From positions 1 through 13,676 of the forward strand of contig DATLJU010000248.1 of NCBI GenBank assembly GCA_035538735.1: a stretch of 13,676 bases of DNA. Reading direction: 5' to 3'. Shown here piece by piece: positions 5,711-10,930 of this stretch (positions are counted from its first letter, which is position 1; every line of letters begins with the position of its first letter). Below the pieces are notes generated by a model. That model saw only the letters and a list, made by a program, of their open reading frames with translations. It searched no databases and had not been told where the DNA came from. The position numbers were made by a program, and so were the translations under genes. This stretch comes from Anaeromyxobacter_A sp035538735 (GTDB lineage Bacteria; Myxococcota; Myxococcia; Myxococcales; Anaeromyxobacteraceae).

Positions 5711-7901
5711 AGCCGGCGGCGGCGTGCCGACCTTCGCTCGCTCCAGCCGCCGCCCCGTCGAGGAGGCGCCGGATCGTGCCGGCGAGCTCGGCCGGGCTGT
5801 ACGGTTTCTGGACGAAGGCCGAGCGGTCCCCCAGATCGCCCTGCCGCACCACCGCCTCCTCGGAGTAGCCGGACATGAAGATCACGACCGCCTCGGGGTT
5901 CCGCTCGCGGAACTCCCGCGCCAGGTCGGGGCCGGAGAGGTGGGGCATGACGACGTCGGAGAGGAGTACGTCGATCCCGCCGCGATGCGCCTCGGCGACC
6001 TCGAGCGCCTCGCGCCCGTCGGCGGCGACGAGCACCTGGTACCCTTCGGCCGCGAGCTGCCGTTCCACCACGTCGCGGACCTGGCGCTCGTCCTCCGCGA
6101 GGAGCACCGTCTCGCCGCGGCCGGAGCGTGCCCGGACCACCGTGGCGGGCGGTGGCACGGGAGCGGCGAGCAGCGCCGGGGCGGCGGGCAGGTAGATCTC
6201 GAACGTGGTGCCGCGCCGGAGAACGCTCCTCACCTGGATGAAGCCTCGGCTCTGGCTGACGATGCCGTAGACGGTCGCGAGGCCGAGGCCCGTCCCCTTG
6301 CCCTGGGCCTTGGTGGTGAAGAACGGCTCGAAGATGTGGGCCACGATCTCCGGGGCCATGCCCTGGCCTTCGTCGGCGACCGTGAGCCGGACGCACGGCC
6401 CCGCCACGCCGCCCGCGCGCTGGGCCTCCGCCTCGCTCACGTCCACATCGGCGGTGGCGATGGTGAGCCGGCCGCCCTCCGGCATCGCGTCGCGCGCGTT
6501 CATCGCGAGGTTGAGGATGACTCGCTCGAGCTGGCCCGGGTCCACCCGGACGCGCCGCAGATCGCGCGCCGGGTCGAGAACGAGCTCGATCTGCTCGCCG
6601 AGCAAGCTCCGCAACATCGTCTCGATGCCGGCCACGACCGCGTTCACGTCGAGGACCTCGGGCTTCAGGACCTGCTTGCGGCTGAACGCGAGCAGCTGCC
6701 TCGTGAGGTCGACCGCGCGCCGGGCCGCCTTCTGGATCTCCGCGACGTCCGTGCGCACGGGGTCGTCCTCGCCCAGGCCATCGAGCGCGAACGAGGCGTT
6801 CACCTGGATCGCCGTGAGCAGGTTGTTGAAGTCGTGCGCGACGCCGCCGGCGAGCGTCCCGACCGCCTCTAGCTTCTGCGCGTGCCGGAGCTGCTCCTCC
6901 AGCCGCTGGCGCTCGGCCGTCTCCTGCTCGAGCGCCGCGTGCTTCTCGGCGACGGCCCGCTCGCGCCGCAGCGACTCTTCCAGCCGCGTCTCGAGCACCA
7001 GCGCCTTCGTGTTGAGGAAGACCGCCAGGCCCAGCACGAGGAGCACGGCGCCGGTCGCGATCGTGAGGTACACGGCGCTCTCGACGGGCGACAGCTCACC
7101 CGCGAACGACGGGCTCGGCTCCGGCTTCGCCAGCCAGAGCGCCTGGTCGGGGATGGCCGCCCGGATCCCCGGGGTCCCCGCCCGCGCTTCGGCTCGCGCG
7201 TCCGCGGCGGACCAGCCGAGGTCCGGCCGGTAGACGCGCCCCCCCGCGTCTTCGAGCCGGAGTCGGCCACCAGGGGCGCTGCCGCCGTCCATCGTGGCGA
7301 GCACGGCCTCCGGCCGGAGCCAACCGACGAGCCGGCCGACCTCTCGCCCCTTGAACCGCTGGGGCCGGACCAGCGTCAGCAGACGTCCGTCCGAGCTCAG
7401 CCGGACCGCCGTGCTGCCATCGACGCCTTCCAGGTGCCCGCTCCACGGCGGCGCGCCCGGCGCGGCCGCCTGCGCGAGGACGGTCCCGTCCGAGTCGAAC
7501 ACCGCCACGCGCAGGAACTTCGGCGAGGGCCCTCCCGGCGCGCCTTCCACCAGCGTGCGCAGCCGCTCGCGGATCGGGACGAGGCTGAGCGCCAGCCCAT
7601 ACTCCATGCTCATCCCGAGGCTCCGGTTCTCGTGGAACGCGGCCACCTCGCGCGACTCGGCGAGGTACCTGAGGTCCTCCCCCGCCGAGGTGAAGAAGAA
7701 GCCCAGGCTCGCGGCGCGCGCCCGCACCTGCTGCGAGCGCTCGGCCACGAGGTGCTCGCGGACCTTCAGCGCCGAGCGGTAGTGGGCGAAGAGCAGGTAG
7801 GCCACCACCGCCACCAGGGCCGCCCCGGTCACGACGATGACGCCGGTCCGGAAGCCGGGACGGCGGCGCTGCGCACGGGGGTTGGGAGCGAGGGCGGCCA
7901 A
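5709..7901 (-). CDS. Membrane hybrid sensor histidine kinase with C-terminal receiver domain
   Basis: This 730-residue protein has TM1 at about 20-40, an extracytoplasmic sensor region of about 230 residues (42-272) and TM2 at about 274-297. A coiled-coil linker follows (303-345), then HisKA with AGGVAHDFNNLL (phospho-acceptor His356). The HATPase_c domain has N-box LNLAMNARDAMPEGG (463-477), G1 DEGQGM, F-box IFEPFFTTK and G2 GKGTGLGLATVYGIV. The C-terminal REC (about 597-715) has acidic pocket Glu603-Asp604, phospho-acceptor Asp649, Ser677 and Lys699, so it looks active. The sensor region is not recognisable but has Cache-like features (FDSDGTVLAQ). There is no output domain or HPt, so an unlinked partner is implied. 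The start is TTG 7901, set by AGGAG 8 nt upstream, which overlaps the stop of the binding-protein gene; the frame upstream of it is open but reads through that gene. It probably forms an operon with that gene, 11 nt away. The ligand is unknown. Confidence 0.92.
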   Translation of the reverse strand: MAALAPNPRAQRRRPGFRTGVIVVTGAALVAVVAYLLFAHYRSALKVREHLVAERSQQVRARAASLGFFFTSAGEDLRYLAESREVAAFHENRSLGMSMEYGLALSLVPIRERLRTLVEGAPGGPSPKFLRVAVFDSDGTVLAQAAAPGAPPWSGHLEGVDGSTAVRLSSDGRLLTLVRPQRFKGREVGRLVGWLRPEAVLATMDGGSAPGGRLRLEDAGGRVYRPDLGWSAADARAEARAGTPGIRAAIPDQALWLAKPEPSPSFAGELSPVESAVYLTIATGAVLLVLGLAVFLNTKALVLETRLEESLRRERAVAEKHAALEQETAERQRLEEQLRHAQKLEAVGTLAGGVAHDFNNLLTAIQVNASFALDGLGEDDPVRTDVAEIQKAARRAVDLTRQLLAFSRKQVLKPEVLDVNAVVAGIETMLRSLLGEQIELVLDPARDLRRVRVDPGQLERVILNLAMNARDAMPEGGRLTIATADVDVSEAEAQRAGGVAGPCVRLTVADEGQGMAPEIVAHIFEPFFTTKAQGKGTGLGLATVYGIVSQSRGFIQVRSVLRRGTTFEIYLPAAPALLAAPVPPPATVVRARSGRGETVLLAEDERQVRDVVERQLAAEGYQVLVAADGREALEVAEAHRGGIDVLLSDVVMPHLSGPDLAREFRERNPEAVVIFMSGYSEEAVVRQGDLGDRSAFVQKPYSPAELAGTIRRLLDGAAAGASEGRHAAAG

Positions 7902-7909
7902 GGCGAGCG

Positions 7910-7915
7910 CTCCTA
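7910..7915 (-). promoter_or_regulatory. Shine-Dalgarno overlapping the upstream stop codon; fixes the TTG start of the kinase
   Basis: On the minus strand the stop TAG of the solute-binding protein gene (7915-7913) runs directly into TAGGAG, so AGGAG (7914-7910) shares two bases with the stop. The TTG start of the histidine kinase follows after 8 nt. This is a strong sign of translational coupling of the two genes. Confidence 0.75.
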
Positions 7916-8803
7916 TCCCGCTCCAGCGAAGAAGTCGGGGAAGTACACGGGCGCCTCGGGGAAGTACGTCTGCACGAGCCGCCGGTAGGTGCCGTCGCGC
8001 TTCATGTCCGCGATGAAGCGCTCGAAGGCGACGCGCAGCTCGGGAGCGTCCTTGCGAAAGGCGACGCCCATCTCCTGGCGCGGGCTGATCGGACCGATCA
8101 CCTTGAGCTGCCCGGGCCACTTCTGGAGCGCGATCATCGCATCGGCGACGTCGAGCAGCGCCAGCTCACCCTCTCCGTGGATGAGCAGCGGCGCCACCTC
8201 GTCGAGGCGCACCTTCCTGAGCTGCACCACGGCCCGCGTGCGCTCGAGCTGGTACAGCGAGGGGTCGAGGCACGTGGCGGGGACCCCGATCAACGTGCGC
8301 CCGCTGAGCATCGCCTTCACGTTCGCGATGTCGCGCTCGACCGCGCCCGAAGGGCGGATCGGGACGAGCGGAGAGTTGGCGCGGGCGACGGCCCAAACCT
8401 GCGTCGGGAAGGTCGGCGTCGAGAACGCCACCGCCCGCTCGCGCCAGGGCAGGACCGTGAGCCCGGTCGCGACGACGTCGCCTCGGATGGCCACTGGCGG
8501 CGGATCGCCCTCGGAGGAGGCCGAGACGCGACGGCCGATCAGGTCGGGCAGCGCGGACGGCCAGTCCGTCTGGACGTACTCGTAGCGAAGCCCGAGCCGC
8601 TGCGCGAAGAGCCGCATCAGCTCGACGTCGAACCCGTCACCGCTCCCGGTGACGAAGTTGGCGTAGGGAATGCCGAGGTGCCGCAGCACCCCTCGGCGCT
8701 GCAGCGCGCGCAGATCGCCGCCCCCCTCGTCGGCCCGCGTCCGCGCCGCCATCGCCACCGCCGCGGCGATCACGAACAGCGCGACCTTGCGTCGTACGCC
8801 CAT
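7913..8803 (-). CDS. Periplasmic solute-binding protein, SBP_bac_3 family
   Basis: This 296-residue protein begins with an N-terminal signal (MGVRRKVALFVIAAAVAMAA, cleavage about residue 24) followed by a family-3 solute-binding fold. Two lobes and two hinge strands are suggested by GFDVELMRLFAQRLGLRYEY (58-76), GDVVATGLTVLPWRERAVAF (108-127, the usual conserved 'TxxR' lobe motif), LIGVPATCLDPSLYQLE, LALLDVADAM and EMGVAFRKDAPELRVAF (244-260). Family members bind amino acids or other polar solutes. Here there is no ABC permease or ATPase neighbour, and the next gene is a hybrid histidine kinase in a tight operon. The protein is therefore more likely a ligand sensor for the kinase than a transport component, which is an inference from context. 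The start ATG 8803 has a strong Shine-Dalgarno, GGGGGAGG, 6 nt upstream. The ligand cannot be read from sequence. Confidence 0.88.
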   Translation of the reverse strand: MGVRRKVALFVIAAAVAMAARTRADEGGGDLRALQRRGVLRHLGIPYANFVTGSGDGFDVELMRLFAQRLGLRYEYVQTDWPSALPDLIGRRVSASSEGDPPPVAIRGDVVATGLTVLPWRERAVAFSTPTFPTQVWAVARANSPLVPIRPSGAVERDIANVKAMLSGRTLIGVPATCLDPSLYQLERTRAVVQLRKVRLDEVAPLLIHGEGELALLDVADAMIALQKWPGQLKVIGPISPRQEMGVAFRKDAPELRVAFERFIADMKRDGTYRRLVQTYFPEAPVYFPDFFAGAG

Positions 8804-9095
8804 GGTCGACCTCCCCCTTGCTAGGCCCGTATCAAACGTTCCTAGGGCGCGTCCATGGCGGACGAACGGCGCGCGGCCCTCACATCCGCGCCTCGCGCGG
8901 CGCGAGCACGCTCCCCGCCGGGGCTCCGGACCAGCGTCGACCCGCGCCACGACAGCAGAAAACCGTTACCGGGAGGCGGTTCGGAGCGGGTCGGCGCCGC
9001 GCGCACCTCGCGGCGACGGCCGCGATATCAGGTGCATCGCCGGGTGGCCGTCCCCCTCCGACGGGTCACGAGCGCTCCGCAGGGGAGGCGAGCCG
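8804..9095. other. Intergenic region between the solute-binding protein gene and cpoB
   Basis: This 292-nt stretch holds no supported gene. Near the binding-protein start it contains the Shine-Dalgarno and an AT-rich TTTGATAC (minus strand, about 8836-8829) that may be its -10, without a clear -35. It also contains a 7-bp perfect inverted repeat CTCGCGC-G-GCGCGAG (8892-8906). The remainder is GC-rich and featureless to me, apart from the candidate terminator listed separately. Confidence 0.5.
8959..8981 (-). terminator. Possible terminator for the pal-cpoB transcript
   Basis: On the minus strand AACCG (8981-8977) and CGGTT (8965-8961) form a 5-bp stem around an 11-nt loop. The 3' arm runs into TTTTC (8962-8958). 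It lies about 115 nt beyond the cpoB stop. The stem is short and the T-run only four long, so this is a weak candidate. Confidence 0.3.
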
Positions 9096-9950
9096 CTACC
9101 GATTCTTCGCGGGGGCCTTCTTCTTGCTGGCCGAGAGGTCCTGCAGACGCGCCTTGGCACGCTGGGCGGCGGTCGAGCGCGGGTATCGATTCACGACTTC
9201 CTCGAAGAGGCCGCGCGCGTCGTCGCGGAGGTCGAGCGCCAGCATCGACTCCCCCGTGCGCAGGAGCGCGTCGGGCGCCTTGTCGGAGCGGGGGAAGTCC
9301 TGCGCGACCTTGCCGTACGCGAGGATCGCCTCCCGGTAACGCCGGTCGCCGTACCACAGCTCGCCGAGGCGGAAGTTCGCGTCGGCGGCGCGCGGGTCGC
9401 TCGGCCAGCGCTTCACGAAGTCCTCGTAGAGGACGCGGGCCACGGCGCGCTCGCCCTTGCCCTCCTGCGCCTGAGCGAGGGCGAAGAACTCGCCCTTGTC
9501 GGTGGGGAGCTTGAGCTGCTCCACCTTGCGCCGCGCCTCGAACTCATCGAGCGCGCCCGCGCCCTTGAGGGCGGCGAAGCGCGCGTCGGTGTCGCTCTTC
9601 TGCTGCGCCAGCGCCTGGTCGACGAGATCGAGGCGGTGCGACAGCTCCTCGAGCGTCCCGGAGAGCCGCCGCACCTCCTCGACGAGGCGATCCTGGTTCA
9701 CCGCGAGATCGGCCCCGGTGCGGTGGGCCGTGGCGTTCAGCTCGTCGAGCTTCTTCTGGACCTCGGCGATCTTCGCGTCCGCCGCCGCGATGCGGTCCCG
9801 CAGCACGGCGCGCTGCTCCTCGAGCTGACGCGCCGAGATCTCGCTCTCGCCCTCCAGCCTCTGGATGCGCGCCTCCATCTGCCGACCCCGTTCGACGGGG
9901 ACCCAGCAGGCCGAGGCGAGGAGGAGGGCGAGGAGCGAGGCTCGCTTCAC
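9096..9950 (-). CDS. cpoB: Cell division coordinator CpoB / Tol-Pal system protein YbgF
   Basis: This 284-residue envelope protein has a short signal (MKRASLLALLLASAC) with Cys15 as the probable lipid site, a long coiled-coil region (about 24-125) and a C-terminal TPR domain (about 152-270; DFVKRWPSDPRAADANFRLG, EAILAYGKVAQDFPRSDKA, FEEVVNRYPRSTAAQRAK). Coiled coil plus TPRs is the CpoB/YbgF architecture. In E. coli this protein is known to link the Tol-Pal machine to PBP1B and coordinate outer-membrane constriction with septal wall synthesis. The start is GTG 9950: its bases form GTGA with the pal stop TGA, a 4-nt overlap typical of translational coupling. E. coli CpoB is soluble periplasmic; the Cys15 here predicts a lipoprotein, though the lipobox has Ala, not Leu, at -3. 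A basic tail (SKKKAPAKNR) ends the protein. Confidence 0.88.
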   Translation of the reverse strand: MKRASLLALLLASACWVPVERGRQMEARIQRLEGESEISARQLEEQRAVLRDRIAAADAKIAEVQKKLDELNATAHRTGADLAVNQDRLVEEVRRLSGTLEELSHRLDLVDQALAQQKSDTDARFAALKGAGALDEFEARRKVEQLKLPTDKGEFFALAQAQEGKGERAVARVLYEDFVKRWPSDPRAADANFRLGELWYGDRRYREAILAYGKVAQDFPRSDKAPDALLRTGESMLALDLRDDARGLFEEVVNRYPRSTAAQRAKARLQDLSASKKKAPAKNR

Positions 9951-10693
9951 GAGCGATCGGCCCCACCCGGCCTCACGACGCCGCGGCGGTTCTTCGCGAA
10001 GCACTCCTCGGTGCTCTCGTTGCAGACCGGGCGCTCCTTGCCGTAGCTGACCGCCTTGAGCGACTTCGCGTCGAGGCCCAGGTTCACGAGGTACTTCTTC
10101 ACCGCCTCGGCCCGGCGCTCACCGAGGTGGAGGTTGTACTCGGTGGTGCCGCGCTCGTCGCAGTGCCCCTCGACGGTGAGCGGGACGTTGCCCGCCTGCT
10201 TCAGGCACTGCGCCATCCCGTCGAGGATGCCGCGCGCCTCGGTGTCGAGGTCGGCCTTGTTGAACGCGAAGCGCACCGCGTGCTCCTCGCCGCTGCACGC
10301 CGCGGCAGCCTCGGCGCCCGTGGGCGCCGGCTTCGCGACGCACTTGCCCGCCTGGCAAAGCTGGTTCGTGCCGCACTGAGCGTCACTCTCGCACTCCGGC
10401 TTCGGGGCGGCCGCGACGCAACGGCCGGCCTGGCAGGCCTTGCCCGCGCCGCAGTCGGCGTCCTGCGAGCACTCCGGCCGCGGGGCGCACTTGTTGTCAC
10501 GGCAGACGAACCCGGCCTGGCAGTCCGTGTCGGCGCCGCACTCCTGGCAGCGGCCCTGCACGCACACCTTGCCGTACCCCTGCTGCTCCTTGCAGTCGTC
10601 GCTGGACTTGCACTCACCATTCTTGGGCTTGGAGGGGCAGCCGGCCGAGACCAGCGTGGCCATGCAGAGCGAAAGCAGGAAGAGGCGTCTCAT
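9947..10693 (-). CDS. pal: Peptidoglycan-associated lipoprotein Pal with N-terminal Cys-rich repeats
   Basis: This 248-residue protein has a signal peptide ending in a lipobox-like VSAGC with lipidated Cys19, and a C-terminal OmpA domain (about 137-241). The OmpA domain carries VRFAFNKADLD, GHCDERGTTEYNLHLGERRA (176-195; Asp179 and Arg194 fit the diaminopimelate-contacting positions) and SYGKERPVC...NRRGVV. Pal anchors the outer membrane to peptidoglycan and is pulled by the Tol motor during division. Unusually, residues 27-121 consist of four Cys-rich repeats of pattern C-x5-C-x5-C-x4-C (x9 in the first), 16 Cys in all, in place of a short linker. A further five Cys follow, one of them C178 within the OmpA core. 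The start ATG 10693 has AAGGAG 5 nt upstream. It overlaps cpoB by 4 nt. tolQRAB is not in the window; the typical tolB neighbour is absent. Confidence 0.92.
   Translation of the reverse strand: MRRLFLLSLCMATLVSAGCPSKPKNGECKSSDDCKEQQGYGKVCVQGRCQECGADTDCQAGFVCRDNKCAPRPECSQDADCGAGKACQAGRCVAAAPKPECESDAQCGTNQLCQAGKCVAKPAPTGAEAAAACSGEEHAVRFAFNKADLDTEARGILDGMAQCLKQAGNVPLTVEGHCDERGTTEYNLHLGERRAEAVKKYLVNLGLDAKSLKAVSYGKERPVCNESTEECFAKNRRGVVRPGGADRS
10331..10615 (-). repeat. Four degenerate tandem repeats encoding Cys-rich units of Pal
   Basis: The DNA encodes residues 27-121 of Pal as four similar units. Cysteines are at 28/34/44/49, 52/58/64/69, 75/81/87/92 and 101/107/113/118. The last three have identical spacing, and the recurrent QAG[RK]C ending is seen in units 3 and 4. 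The similarity suggests internal duplication and divergence. Confidence 0.75.
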
Positions 10694-10731
10694 TTCTTCT
10701 CCTTCACGGCGTGTCGTTGGGATTGGGGGTT

Positions 10732-10760
10732 GATCTCCCTCCGTTTGCCACGCGTGTCAA
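10732..10760 (-). promoter_or_regulatory. Probable pal-cpoB promoter
   Basis: On the minus strand TTGACA (10760-10755) is a perfect -35. The hexamer 17 nt downstream, GAGATC (10737-10732), is a poor -10, so the exact start is uncertain. About 30-40 nt of leader with a good Shine-Dalgarno would follow before pal. Confidence 0.4.
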
Positions 10761-10761
10761 A
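10744..10761. promoter_or_regulatory. 18-bp near-perfect palindrome overlapping the pal -35: candidate operator
   Basis: TTTG-C-CACGCGTG-T-CAAA is a palindrome with a single mismatched pair (10748 and 10757). Its right half contains TTGACA on the minus strand (10760-10755), an exact -35 consensus pointing toward pal. A dimeric regulator bound here would occlude that -35. The site lies 51-68 nt upstream of the pal start. Confidence 0.5.
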
Positions 10762-10913
10762 GGAAAACCTCGCAACGGCCTCCACCCGTCCGGGAGCGAC
10801 GGCGCGCGGCTGCGGCCGCGCCGCCCCCTGTCGAGGCGAGGCTTCTCGATCGCTGCGGAGCGACCCCAGGGCGCTCGGCTGGCCGCCGGAATTCCCTGCG
10901 CGCCCGTTTGTCG

Positions 10914-10930
10914 TATAGGTTCGGTGCGCC
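10914..10930 (+). promoter_or_regulatory. Possible -10 element for the PBP1A gene
   Basis: TATAGGTT (10914-10921) contains two overlapping -10-like hexamers, TATAGG and TAGGTT, the latter ending 9 nt before the TTG at 10931. No clear -35 is present at 17 nt. The 237-nt region to pal otherwise has no gene; 10780-10900 is GC-rich and shows nothing I can support. Confidence 0.35.

Noticed and set aside
5724..6872. A 382-codon plus-strand open frame antisense to the kinase
   Set aside because: It lies opposite the HisKA, HATPase and REC motifs and has no recognisable domain.
7902..8120. Upstream extension of the histidine kinase frame into the solute-binding protein gene
   Set aside because: The extended residues are Arg/Ala-rich without homology features. 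A strong AGGAG-8 nt-TTG and TM1 soon after place the start at 7901.
10735..10760. Sigma-54 (-24/-12) promoter before pal (TGGCA on the minus strand)
   Set aside because: No GC dinucleotide with the required -12 TTGC[AT] context occurs at the right spacing. No intergenic region in the window shows a convincing -24/-12 pair for the FHA activator.
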